A stretch of 39,381 bases of DNA, from positions 1-39,381 of the forward strand of contig JAJEFG010000019.1 of the NCBI GenBank assembly GCA_022820545.1, given 5' to 3'. Positions 6,536 to 14,624 of the stretch are shown piece by piece. A program made the position numbers and the translations under genes. Numbering within the stretch: the first letter of the stretch is position 1; each line of letters starts with the position of its first letter. Under the pieces are notes generated by a model. That model did not search any database. It saw only the letters and a list, made by a program, of their open reading frames with translations, and was not told the origin of the DNA. Origin of the DNA: Acidobacteriota bacterium. GTDB taxonomy: Bacteria > Acidobacteriota > Vicinamibacteria > Marinacidobacterales > Marinacidobacteraceae.

Positions 6536-8746
6536 ATGGCCTCGAACCATCGCCACCGTCCCACCGCGGTCATTCCGCGCGAACTCTCGCAACTGGCGTT
6601 CAACGCACGGGTCCTCCAGGAAGCGCGGGACGAAACCGTTCCGCTGGTCGAGCGGCTCCGTTTCCTCGGCATCTTCTCGAGCAACCAGGACGAGTACTAC
6701 CGGGTCCGGGTGGCGGCGCTGCAGCGGATCCAGAAGATCAGTCCCGATCGCCGGCGGTTCTTCGACTGGGACCCGTCGGCCCTCCTTTCCGACATCCAGC
6801 GCCAGATCCTGCGCGACCAGTCCATCTTTCTCGAGACCTACGACGCCCTGCTCCGCGAACTCGAGCAGCACGGGATCCGCATCATCACCGAAGCCGACCT
6901 GAGTCCCGAGCAGGGGGAGTACGTCCAGGACTACTTCGTCCGCAAGGTGCGTCCGCACCTGACCCCGATCATGCTCGAACGGAGCGGACAGACGCTCAAC
7001 CTCGATGAACGGGAGATCTACCTGGGCGTCCGGGTGCTGCGCTCGGGCCGGCGCCGCCCGATGTACGCCATCGTGGACATCCCCACCCGCTCCGCCGGGC
7101 GGTTCGTCCGCCTGCCGTCAGCGCCCGGCCGGACCGACGTCATCCTGCTCGAGGACGTGATCCGGTATCGGCTGCCCGAGATCTTCTCGATCTTCCAGGT
7201 GGAAAACGCCCAGGGGTACGTGGTGAAGATCACCCGGGACTCGGGGCTCGACCTCGGCGGCAGTCCGCAGGACAGCTACCTGCGCAAGGTGGAAAAGAGC
7301 GTGCGGCGGCGCCTGACCGCCTCGCTCGTGCGCTTCGTCTTCGACCAGACCATGCCCGCCGACCTGCTGGAGGCTCTCTGCCGGAGTCTTCAGATCCGCG
7401 ACCGGAGTGTGCTGGTCCCGGGCGGCCGGCATCACAATTTCAAGGATTTCATCCGCTTTCCGCGACTCAAGAGCGGTCTTCGCTACGAGCCCTGGCCGAC
7501 CCTGGACCTCCCCGCCATCGATCGCGAGCGTTCCGTCATGCGGGCGATGCGGCGCCGGGACATCCTGATCCAGACGCCCTACCAGCGCTTCTCCTACCTG
7601 ATCGATCTGCTCCGGGAAGCCGCCATCGACCCCAAGGTCACCCGGATCGCGGTGACCATGTACCGGGTCGCGAACAACTCCGGGGTGGTGAACGCCCTGG
7701 TCAACGCGGCGCGCAACGGCAAGAAGGTCACCGCGGTTGTGGAACTCACCGCCCGCTTCGACGAGACCACCAACATCGAGTTCACCGACGTCCTCACCCG
7801 CGAGGGAGTCCGCGTCGTCTTTGGCCCGGAAGAACTCAAGGTCCACGCCAAGATGGGTCTGATCGAGCGGCGGGAGCGCGGCCAGCGCGCCCTCTACGGC
7901 TTCCTCGGCACCGGAAACCTGAACGAGGACACCGGGAGCCTCTACGCCGACCATTTCCTCCTGACCACCCACGACGGGATCTGCCGGGACCTGGCCCGCC
8001 TCTTCCGGGTCATTCGGCGGCCGTACGAAACCCGCGAGATGGAGCATCTCGTCGTTTCGCCCTGGACTCTCCGGACCACGGTGGATCACCTCATCCACGC
8101 GGAGATCGCGCGCGCGCGGCGCGGCGAGCCGGCCTCCATCGAGGTGAAGCTGAATCACCTGACCCATCCGGAGGTCGTCGCCCTCCTCGAGGAAGCGGCC
8201 GAAGCCGGGGTCCGGATCCGCCTGATCGTCCGGGGAACCTTCTCGGTTCCCACCGAGAACCTGCCCGCGAACGCCGATTTCAAGGCGATCTCCATCCTGG
8301 ACCGCTACCTCGAGCACTCCCGGATCCTCGTCTTCGGAAACGGCGGGGACCCGCTCTACTACTGCACCTCCGCCGACTGGATGCCGCGCAACTTCGACCG
8401 GCGCATCGAGGTCGCCTTCCCGGTCTACGACGAGCGAATCCGGAACCAGCTGCGCCGATACCTCGATCTGCAGTGGGCCGACAACTGCAAGGCCCGAAAA
8501 CATGACTCGGCGGGACGGAACAGGAGGGTTCCCTCGGGAACGCCGCGGCGGGCCGCCCAGGAGTCCATCTACCGGTGGCTTGCGGAGCAGGCCGCGGCGG
8601 ACCGCGCGCGGATCGAGAGGATCCGAGAGGCCCGGGCGCCGTCCGGTCCCCCGGTGGAGCGAGGAAGCGCTCCGGAACCGGCTCAGCCCGAGCTGCTGCT
8701 GACCAGTAGCGCCGCGAGTTCCTCTCCGGCATCGAGCCGCGCGTAG
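6536..8746 (+). CDS. ppk: Polyphosphate kinase (PPK1)
   Basis: A 736-residue PPK1, slightly longer than the usual 690-720. PPK1 reversibly makes inorganic polyphosphate from ATP. The N-terminal domain has the standard opening (PRELSQLAFNARVLQEA, then FLGIFSSNQDEYYRVRVAAL). The catalytic half contains ARFDETTNIEF, then EELKVHAKMGLI, whose His is the autophosphorylated residue in the family. YGFLGTGNLNEDT, VKLNHLTHP, LIVRGTFSVPTEN and RYLEHSRILVFGN (second conserved His) follow. The usual ICCL-P insert after LIVRG is replaced by a shorter TFSVPTEN, which is unusual. The last 80 residues are a charged tail. The 3' end overlaps the convergent MDR gene by 64 nt. A weak -10-like TATTTT lies at 6510-6515. 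Confidence 0.95.
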   Translation: MASNHRHRPTAVIPRELSQLAFNARVLQEARDETVPLVERLRFLGIFSSNQDEYYRVRVAALQRIQKISPDRRRFFDWDPSALLSDIQRQILRDQSIFLETYDALLRELEQHGIRIITEADLSPEQGEYVQDYFVRKVRPHLTPIMLERSGQTLNLDEREIYLGVRVLRSGRRRPMYAIVDIPTRSAGRFVRLPSAPGRTDVILLEDVIRYRLPEIFSIFQVENAQGYVVKITRDSGLDLGGSPQDSYLRKVEKSVRRRLTASLVRFVFDQTMPADLLEALCRSLQIRDRSVLVPGGRHHNFKDFIRFPRLKSGLRYEPWPTLDLPAIDRERSVMRAMRRRDILIQTPYQRFSYLIDLLREAAIDPKVTRIAVTMYRVANNSGVVNALVNAARNGKKVTAVVELTARFDETTNIEFTDVLTREGVRVVFGPEELKVHAKMGLIERRERGQRALYGFLGTGNLNEDTGSLYADHFLLTTHDGICRDLARLFRVIRRPYETREMEHLVVSPWTLRTTVDHLIHAEIARARRGEPASIEVKLNHLTHPEVVALLEEAAEAGVRIRLIVRGTFSVPTENLPANADFKAISILDRYLEHSRILVFGNGGDPLYYCTSADWMPRNFDRRIEVAFPVYDERIRNQLRRYLDLQWADNCKARKHDSAGRNRRVPSGTPRRAAQESIYRWLAEQAAADRARIERIREARAPSGPPVERGSAPEPAQPELLLTSSAASSSPASSRA

Positions 8747-9717
8747 GCCTTCCCGGCGTCCGGGAGCGGGACCCGGAGGGTCACCAGGCTCTCGAGGGGG
8801 ACGCTGCCGAGCAGCTCCCACGCGGTCCGGCGGCGCCGCTCGATGGTCCAGGAGGATTCCAGCGGGGGCAGGTGGCTGACCTGGCTCGACACGATCCGGA
8901 CCCGCCCGCGATGGAACCAGCCGCCCAGCTCCAGCGGCGTCTTTCCCCCGGCCAGCCACGAACCGGCGATCACGCGTCCGTCCCGCGTGGCGACCCGGAT
9001 CGCCGCGTCGAGCGCTGACCGGTTTCCGGAGACCTCGAAGACCAGTTCGGCGCCGCCGGGGAACGCGCGGTGCACGTGTTCCAGGGCCTCTTCGGGCGTA
9101 ACCGCCCCCTGCGCCCCGAACTCCAGCGACCGGCGCCGGCGCTCGGGCTTCGGTTCGACGGCGATCAGCCCCCCGAGCGGATACCGGGAGAGGAGCGCGG
9201 TGAGGGCCAGGCCGAGCGTTCCCTGCCCCACGACCACCACCCGCTCCCCGATCCGGGGCGCTCCGTCGAGGAGCAGATTCACCGCCGTCTCGAGATAGGG
9301 GAAGAGCGCCGCGCGTTCGTCCGGGATGTCCGCCGGGACCGGGAGCAGGTCGTCCACCGGCGTGCAGAACACGCTCTGGTGGGGCACGAAGGCGAACACC
9401 CGGGAACCCACCTCGGGCGCCCCGGCCGGAATGCCGGGCCCCCGCGTTTCCACCCGGCCCACCGAGGCGTAGCCGTAGGAAAAGGGGAACCGGAACGACC
9501 CGCCCGTGTGCGCGCCCAGGGTCTCGTCCCGTGGAAGTGCGGGATCGAGATCTCCGCGCCAGGCAGCGAGTTCGGTGCCGGTGCTGATCGCCGAGACGGT
9601 CGTTCGCACCCGCGCCTCGCCGGCCGCCGGCTCGGGCGCCGGTCCGCGGCGGACGGCGACGCGGCGCGGTCCCTCGAACCAGACGGAGAGCCGTTCCGCG
9701 GCGGCCGACCCGGTCAC
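8683..9717 (-). CDS. Medium-chain dehydrogenase/reductase without clear zinc ligands
   Basis: A 344-residue MDR-superfamily protein with an N-terminal GroES-like fold (VRTTVSAISTGTELAAWRG, about 37-55) and a Rossmann domain (VVVVGQGTLGLALTALL, about 160-176). The Cys/His zinc ligands of true alcohol dehydrogenases are not visible. STGTE and the overall layout resemble BchC-like and other sugar- or polyol-type MDRs. GTG start, 5 nt after the RibD-domain gene stop, so it is probably the last gene of that operon. Its last 64 nt overlap the end of ppk in antisense. The substrate is unknown. Confidence 0.82.
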   Translation of the reverse strand: MTGSAAAERLSVWFEGPRRVAVRRGPAPEPAAGEARVRTTVSAISTGTELAAWRGDLDPALPRDETLGAHTGGSFRFPFSYGYASVGRVETRGPGIPAGAPEVGSRVFAFVPHQSVFCTPVDDLLPVPADIPDERAALFPYLETAVNLLLDGAPRIGERVVVVGQGTLGLALTALLSRYPLGGLIAVEPKPERRRRSLEFGAQGAVTPEEALEHVHRAFPGGAELVFEVSGNRSALDAAIRVATRDGRVIAGSWLAGGKTPLELGGWFHRGRVRIVSSQVSHLPPLESSWTIERRRRTAWELLGSVPLESLVTLRVPLPDAGKAYARLDAGEELAALLVSSSSG

Positions 9718-9722
9718 GGAGG

Positions 9723-10502
9723 TCAGGCCTCGCGCCCCGCGGCGGAGGATTGCCTCCCGGCGCCGAACCGGGGCCGTCCGGCGAACACGAGGTCGCTATC
9801 GAGACGCGCCCAGCCGAGCCCCGCGAGGTCCACGGGCGCCGGCACCCGGGCGAGCGCCGGCTCGCCGCCGACCAGCCGCGGGGCGACGGTGATCACGACC
9901 CAGTCCGCCAGCCGTTCGGCGAACATCGAGGTGAGCACCCGGCCGCCCCCTTCCACGAGCAGCCGCCGCACGCCGCGCCGGTGCAGGGCCCGCATCACGG
10001 ATCGGAGCGGCACCGGGCCGCCCGGCGTACGGAACCGCAGCACCGTCACCCCGGCCGCGCGAAGCCTTGCGGCCCGCTTACGCGACGCGTCGAAGCTCGT
10101 CGCGACGAGCGGCGGGGGAGCGGCCCCGAAAGCTCCGCGGCCTCGGAGAAGCCGGGCGGAGGGCGGCAGCCGAAGCCGGCCATCGAGGATCACCGGCAGG
10201 GGACTGTCGCCCGCGACCAGCCTCACGTTGAGCCGCGGATCGTCGGCCAGCACCGTGCCGATTCCCACCAGAATCGCGTCATGACCGGCGCGCAGCCGGT
10301 GGGTGAGTTCCAGCGAACGCGAACCGCTGAGGCGAAGGGGCTCCCCGGGTCTCGCGGCGATGGAACCGTCGAGACTCTGGGCGTAGCTGATGGTGATGCG
10401 CGGCCGGCGCCGCGCCCCCTTCGTTTCGGCCGAGGTCAGTTGGGCAACCAGACCCTCGAGTCCCGCCGCGGGCAGGCCCGCGGCGCCGGAACGGGCGATC
10501 AC
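9723..10502 (-). CDS. Stand-alone RibD C-terminal-type (dihydrofolate-reductase-fold) reductase
   Basis: A 259-residue protein matching the reductase half of RibD: ITISYAQSLDGSIA (about 35-48), HRLRAGHDAILVGIGTVLADDPRLNVR (as HRLRAGHDAI and GTVLADDPRLNVR), then RRLLVEGGGRVLTSMF and ADWVVITVAPRLVGG. The deaminase half is absent. Family members reduce the ribosyl group of a riboflavin precursor or related pyrimidines or pterins with NADPH. No other riboflavin gene is nearby, so a different substrate is possible. GTG start overlapping the upstream stop by 4 nt (GTGA). The first 25 residues are not part of the domain. Confidence 0.88.
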   Translation of the reverse strand: MIARSGAAGLPAAGLEGLVAQLTSAETKGARRRPRITISYAQSLDGSIAARPGEPLRLSGSRSLELTHRLRAGHDAILVGIGTVLADDPRLNVRLVAGDSPLPVILDGRLRLPPSARLLRGRGAFGAAPPPLVATSFDASRKRAARLRAAGVTVLRFRTPGGPVPLRSVMRALHRRGVRRLLVEGGGRVLTSMFAERLADWVVITVAPRLVGGEPALARVPAPVDLAGLGWARLDSDLVFAGRPRFGAGRQSSAAGREA

Positions 10503-12823
10503 AAGGGGCCGCGCGCCGCCCCGCCCTCCGGATCGCCTGCCGGGGCGCTCCGGAATCCCACGTCGTCCAGCAGCACGCTCCCGGCGGTCTCCGGGTCGAG
10601 CCCGAACCGGATGCCGATGACCGGCGGCGGCTCGGCGGGAGGCGGCGGTGCGGGCGCCGCGCCGGGCACGACGGGAGGTGGCGGCGGTGGTGGCGGCAGG
10701 AGGTTCCTGCCCCGGATCGCGACCGTCTGCGGGATTTCCTCGACGATGCGGCGGTACCGCTCACGGTTCATCCGGCGGGACTTCAGGAACTGGACCTCGA
10801 AGGGAGGTTCCGGGGAAATCGCATCCACGATCGCGAACGCCGGCCCTTCCACCTCATCGGGGAAAAGCAGTTGCACCGTCATCGCGATGGGAGGCGTCAG
10901 CGCCTCCGGTTCGGCTTCGTCTTCCGGCGGATCCGGGTTCCAGACCACGGAGAGCACGAATTCGTCCTCGCCCGTCAAGGCAATCGGTTCCGCCAGGTGG
11001 ATCTCGTAAGCCGGATCCTCTGCCTGTTGGTCGCCGGAAATCTCGAGCCGGACGGCGGAAGTGGCCTGCTTGGAACCGTCGCGGAAGAGGACTTCCTCCT
11101 CGCTCCAACCAGCGAGACCGCGGGCTTCGATGGTCGCGCCGGCCGCGGTCCCGGAGGCGAGGTGAAGATCTTCCTCGAAGCCCGCGACGATTCGGGTGCG
11201 CGAGTCGGCGTACTGGCTCTGGTAGCGCGTCTCCGGAAGGAACGGCGCCGCGGCGCGGTAGTCGCGGAGCAGCGGCACGAACTCCGCCTCTCCCAGCAGG
11301 GTGGCGCGCAGGAACGCCAGAACGTACACCTGAGCCACCCTCTGCTGTTCGGCCGCGGAGAGGAGCGGCGCGCGATTGAGCCAGAACATGCCCCAAAGGC
11401 CCGAATCCATGCCCCAGGTGGTATTGAACTGACCGTGGTTTCCGCGGTGCGCGACAACACCGGCCTTCAGACGGAAACCGAGAATCCCTTCGGAGCGCTC
11501 GGCGGCTCCGTCCAGGCGGGTCCGGTGGAACTGGCGGAGGCCGTGGAAGCTGGGCTCGTCGGTGTCATAGGAGCCCTGGAGAGCCAGGAAGTTGACGTCG
11601 TGCAGCTCGATGCGCCGCGAATAGCGGCGGTCGATCTGGGCGATCGCCACCACGGATTCGATTCCGAAGCCGTAGTCGAAACGGTAGTTCGCATCATCCG
11701 GGAAAGCGGGAAGGTCGTTGAAGGCCGCGGCGATCGCGGCCGCCTCTCCGCCGCGCGAGTGCCCGAGCAGAGCCACCCGGTCGAGGTCGAGGCGGTTGTA
11801 GAGCGGAGAGCGCGGATCGCGGTTCCAGGTCCGAAACAGCCGCAGGTGCTCCAGCAGCAGGATCGCGCGCGCCGGCATCTCGCGCCCGCCGAAATCGCCC
11901 GACCAGGTTCCGTTGAGGAAGTTGGCGTCGACGGATGCGGTCGCGATCCCGTGGCTGGCCAACAGGTCCGCGAGGTAGTCGTAACCGGCGTCGGAGAAGT
12001 CTTCCATCCGGTGGTTCCCGTGGACGATCAGCGCGACCGGTCGCCGGTTCCCGGGGCCGGTGTCCGGGAGGTGGAGCCGGCCGGCTCGCGGTGCGTCCTC
12101 GAGCCCGAATCCCCACCACCATTCGCGGTGCGTCGCCCGGAAACCGCGCCATTCGGGGAGCACGCGGCTGAGGTCCACGGAAGGCGAGCGGATGGTGACC
12201 GCGTCCCCGTACTCCGGCCGGTACGGATCCCGGCCGCTGCCGTAGGTCAGGAGGCGAACCGCATGGGGGCCCCGCGCCGCCGGATCCTCGGCCAGGGCCG
12301 GGGGCGGATTGGGCTGGACCTGCGCGGGGCGGACGTAGGGATCCTCTCCGGGACCGAAGAACCAGATTCCCCCGTAAGCGATGAGTCCGGCTCCCACCAG
12401 GGTGAGCACGATGCCGCCCCGGCCGTACGCCGGACCGTGCGGGCGAAACACCATGGCGAGACCGGAGCCGAGGAAGAACGGCCCGACGAAGACGACCACC
12501 AGCAGTCCCGGAAGGAGCGCCTCCGGCCAGCCGAAGATGGTGCTCCGGAGCAGCCAGAGGCTCGCTCCCGCCGCCACCAGCAGCAGGAAGGCATCCGTGG
12601 AGAGCCATTCGACGAGGCGCTCGGCGGCCCGGCTCAGCCCGACGAAGACCACGAGCGACACGACGCCCGCCACGAGTCCGACGAGCGATCCCAGCACCCA
12701 TCCCGGTATGGCCCCGAAGGAAACGGCCGCCAGCGCGTGGAGGACGACCACGCCCAGGGCGCTCGTGGCCGCGCCGGCCACGAAATAGCGCCGGATCACC
12801 GGGGCGTAGTCGGAGCGTCGCAC
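10499..12823 (-). CDS. Multi-pass membrane protein fused to a chlorophyllase-like alpha/beta hydrolase
   Basis: A 774-residue protein starting at GTG with GGGAG 10 nt upstream. Residues 10-165 hold four or five hydrophobic segments. Then comes an alpha/beta-hydrolase region of the chlorophyllase/PAF-acetylhydrolase type: VALIVHGNHR (oxyanion region, about 264-273), GHSRGG with nucleophile S356, and HRGNHGQFN as a likely catalytic-His region. A beta-rich C-terminal part follows. A proline block (eight Pro in a row, then PAPPPPAEPPP, about 704-732) precedes the tail. The hydrolase probably faces the periplasm. The substrate is unknown; an ester or polyester is a guess. It lies between the cupin gene (28 nt upstream) and the RibD-domain gene (4-nt overlap). 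Confidence 0.8.
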   Translation of the reverse strand: MRRSDYAPVIRRYFVAGAATSALGVVVLHALAAVSFGAIPGWVLGSLVGLVAGVVSLVVFVGLSRAAERLVEWLSTDAFLLLVAAGASLWLLRSTIFGWPEALLPGLLVVVFVGPFFLGSGLAMVFRPHGPAYGRGGIVLTLVGAGLIAYGGIWFFGPGEDPYVRPAQVQPNPPPALAEDPAARGPHAVRLLTYGSGRDPYRPEYGDAVTIRSPSVDLSRVLPEWRGFRATHREWWWGFGLEDAPRAGRLHLPDTGPGNRRPVALIVHGNHRMEDFSDAGYDYLADLLASHGIATASVDANFLNGTWSGDFGGREMPARAILLLEHLRLFRTWNRDPRSPLYNRLDLDRVALLGHSRGGEAAAIAAAFNDLPAFPDDANYRFDYGFGIESVVAIAQIDRRYSRRIELHDVNFLALQGSYDTDEPSFHGLRQFHRTRLDGAAERSEGILGFRLKAGVVAHRGNHGQFNTTWGMDSGLWGMFWLNRAPLLSAAEQQRVAQVYVLAFLRATLLGEAEFVPLLRDYRAAAPFLPETRYQSQYADSRTRIVAGFEEDLHLASGTAAGATIEARGLAGWSEEEVLFRDGSKQATSAVRLEISGDQQAEDPAYEIHLAEPIALTGEDEFVLSVVWNPDPPEDEAEPEALTPPIAMTVQLLFPDEVEGPAFAIVDAISPEPPFEVQFLKSRRMNRERYRRIVEEIPQTVAIRGRNLLPPPPPPPPVVPGAAPAPPPPAEPPPVIGIRFGLDPETAGSVLLDDVGFRSAPAGDPEGGAARGPL

Positions 12824-12851
12824 GCTTCAGGGTCTCCCTCGCCGGAGTCGC

Positions 12852-13235
12852 TCAATCGCCTCCGCCCCGAAGGTAGTCGTCGGTTCCGTCCAGCCAGTCC
12901 TGCCGCGGCGGAGTGAAGATGTCCACGTCCAGGGTGTCTTCCAGCGCGATCGCCTTGTGCGGCACCCACGAGGGAAGGACCAGCACCTCTCCGGCCTTCA
13001 CGTCGATCGGCTCCGAATCCTCGTCCTCGATCCAGAAGCGGAGCGCGCCGCTGATCACGTAGGTGAGCTGCTCGTTGTCGTGCGAGTGCATCGGAACCAC
13101 CGCACCCTTGTCCAGATAGACGTGGGTCAGCATGGCCCGATCCGCGGTGATGATCCGGCGGCCGATCCGGTCGCTCAGGCGCTCCTTCTCCATGGCCTCC
13201 CAGCGGATGTGACGTACTTGATCTCTTGCTGACAC
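12852..13235 (-). CDS. Small cupin-domain protein
   Basis: A 127-residue single cupin. It has VVPMHSHDNEQLTYVISGAL (about 46-65, the H-x-H, E and downstream G of cupin motif 1) and AGEVLVLPSWVPHKAIAL (about 81-98, motif 2 with His). Together these give the usual His/His/Glu/His metal site. I start it at GTG 13235, which has AAAGGA about 8 nt upstream. The beginning VRHIRWEAMEKERLSDRIGR matches the usual N-terminus of this cupin group better than the later ATG. An upstream in-frame extension is a shadow. Such cupins are dioxygenase-, isomerase- or sensor-like; no substrate can be named. Probably in the operon with the hydrolase. Confidence 0.88.
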   Translation of the reverse strand: MSARDQVRHIRWEAMEKERLSDRIGRRIITADRAMLTHVYLDKGAVVPMHSHDNEQLTYVISGALRFWIEDEDSEPIDVKAGEVLVLPSWVPHKAIALEDTLDVDIFTPPRQDWLDGTDDYLRGGGD

Positions 13236-13294
13236 GGGACGTTCCTTTCCCGCCCCCGGGGCGGGTTCCGATGATACCCGGGGTCTCCCGGCCG

Positions 13295-13654
13295 TCAGTT
13301 CCAGTAGCCGACCCAGAGCCCCAGAACGATCCCCGCGGCGCCCACCACCAGAGGGAACGCGGCCAGCCCGAGCAACGCCCGGATCCCGAGGCCGAGCGAG
13401 CCCGGAGCGAACATGACGGCGCCCTGCACCAGGAAAGTGCCGTAGAGGGAGCCGTAGGCCACGTTCGGCCGAGCGCAGAAGGGGCAGTCCGGCGGGCCGG
13501 CCGTCTGGATGTTGCAAAACGCCGCCCCGCCGTTCCAGAGGGAAACGCAGCCGCAGTCGTAGATCAGGTGGCAGAAGTTCAGGAAGAACGTCGCTGCCAC
13601 CGCGACGAGCGGCGCCAGCACGGCCGCCCGTATCGCCAGTTTCCGAAGATTCAT
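13295..13654 (-). CDS. Small cysteine-rich inner-membrane protein, unknown
   Basis: A 119-residue protein starting MNLRKLAIRAAVL. It has a hydrophobic N-terminal segment (about 8-30) and two more towards the C-terminus (about 73-87 and 92-116). The middle loop carries C28, C34, C36, C47, C57 and C60, with DCGCVSLWNGG and DCPFCARPN the closest pairs. The CPFC pair looks like a redox or metal site. I do not recognise the family. The start is the first Met after upstream residues that make no sense as protein. It is probably the first gene of the minus-strand operon leading into the cupin (59-nt gap). Confidence 0.65.
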   Translation of the reverse strand: MNLRKLAIRAAVLAPLVAVAATFFLNFCHLIYDCGCVSLWNGGAAFCNIQTAGPPDCPFCARPNVAYGSLYGTFLVQGAVMFAPGSLGLGIRALLGLAAFPLVVGAAGIVLGLWVGYWN

Positions 13655-13728
13655 CGCTCTGACCGTTTGACGCCCGGCGGGAACCGCGCGCGACAAGAGT
13701 CTAAGCGGAGTGGCGGCGCGTCTTCGTT

Positions 13729-13755
13729 CGGGCGGGTCCCGCCCGCCCATAGAAT
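13729..13755 (+). promoter_or_regulatory. Perfect GC palindrome and -10-like box ahead of the ABC-MmgE operon
   Basis: A perfect inverted repeat with 8-bp arms CGGGCGGG/CCCGCCCG around a single T (13729-13745) sits in the divergent gap between the small membrane protein and the first permease. TAGAAT (13750-13755) follows directly, 11 nt before the ATG at 13767, so the transcript would have a very short leader. This arrangement is compatible with an operator next to a promoter. No regulator gene is adjacent and there is no clear -35 box. Confidence 0.35.
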
Positions 13756-13766
13756 TCGTCCCGCAC

Positions 13767-14621
13767 ATGGACCGGAGCAGGCGACGGGTCGCTGGCCTGC
13801 TGCTCCTGCCGGCCCTCCTGGTGGTCGCGGTGGTGGCCGCGGTACCCATCGGCCTGTTGTTCCGCGTGGCGCTCTATCCCCCCGGCCCGGTCGCGCCGCT
13901 CAGCGGAGGCCCCGAGCTCGATTCCTTCGCCGGCCTGCTGAGCGCTCCGTATCCGTCGGTCGCCCTCAGGACCCTCCGCCTTTCGCTCCTGACCACGCTC
14001 CTGGTCACCTTCCTCGGTTTTCCGGTCGCCCTCTTCCTTTCGCGCTCGCGGGGGCTCTCCCGGCGGATCCAGACGCTGCTGATCGTCTCCCCACTCCTGA
14101 TGTCGGTGGTGGTGCGCGCTTACGGCTGGATGCTGGTCCTCGGCCGCCAGGGATTCGTGGGAGAAACGCTCGCAGCGCTCTCGCTTCCGCGCGTGGGTCT
14201 CCTGCACACCGAGGCCGCCGTACTGCTCGCACTGACCGAGTCGTTTCTCCCGTTCATGATCCTCGCGCTGGCGGCGAGCCTCGACCGGATCGATCCCGAC
14301 CTCCTGGCCGCCGCCCGCGGCCTGGGAGCTTCGTCGGCGCGCACCTTCTTCGCGGTCGTGGTGCCGCTCACCCTCCCCGGCTTCGTGGCCGGAGCGAGCT
14401 TCGTCCTGGTCGGAAGCCTCTCCGCCTACGCCGTCCCAGCCCTCCTCGGCGGGTCGGCGGCCCGAACCTTCGTCATGGAAATCTACGAGCTGGTCACCAT
14501 CAGCTTCGACTGGCCCACCGCGGCCGCCGCCTCGATCGTGTTGCTTCTGTTCGCCTCGGCGCTTCTCGGCGGAGCGGCGCTCCTGAGCCGCCGGCGATCG
14601 GCGCGTACTTTCGGCACCTGA
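13767..14621 (+). CDS. ABC transporter permease, PotB-like
   Basis: A 284-residue integral membrane protein with about six hydrophobic spans. It has the BPD_transp_1 EAA loop near 178-205 (PDLLAAARGLGASS, then VVVPLTLPGFVAG) that docks the ATPase. The size and pairing match permeases of the spermidine/putrescine, 2-aminoethylphosphonate or ferric-ion group. First gene of a five-gene operon with gaps of 3 nt or less. ATG at 13767 is chosen because upstream in-frame residues are not membrane-like and the gap holds the likely promoter. Confidence 0.92.
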   Translation: MDRSRRRVAGLLLLPALLVVAVVAAVPIGLLFRVALYPPGPVAPLSGGPELDSFAGLLSAPYPSVALRTLRLSLLTTLLVTFLGFPVALFLSRSRGLSRRIQTLLIVSPLLMSVVVRAYGWMLVLGRQGFVGETLAALSLPRVGLLHTEAAVLLALTESFLPFMILALAASLDRIDPDLLAAARGLGASSARTFFAVVVPLTLPGFVAGASFVLVGSLSAYAVPALLGGSAARTFVMEIYELVTISFDWPTAAAASIVLLLFASALLGGAALLSRRRSARTFGT

Positions 14622-14624
14622 GCG

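Noticed and set aside
10871..12916. 681-codon plus-strand open frame
   Set aside because: Antisense to the 774-residue hydrolase; no recognisable domain and no ribosome binding site that helps.
13230..13517. Extension of the cupin protein upstream of 13235
   Set aside because: The added residues are low-complexity and overlap the neighbouring membrane-protein gene; the GTG at 13235 has a ribosome binding site and the family N-terminus.
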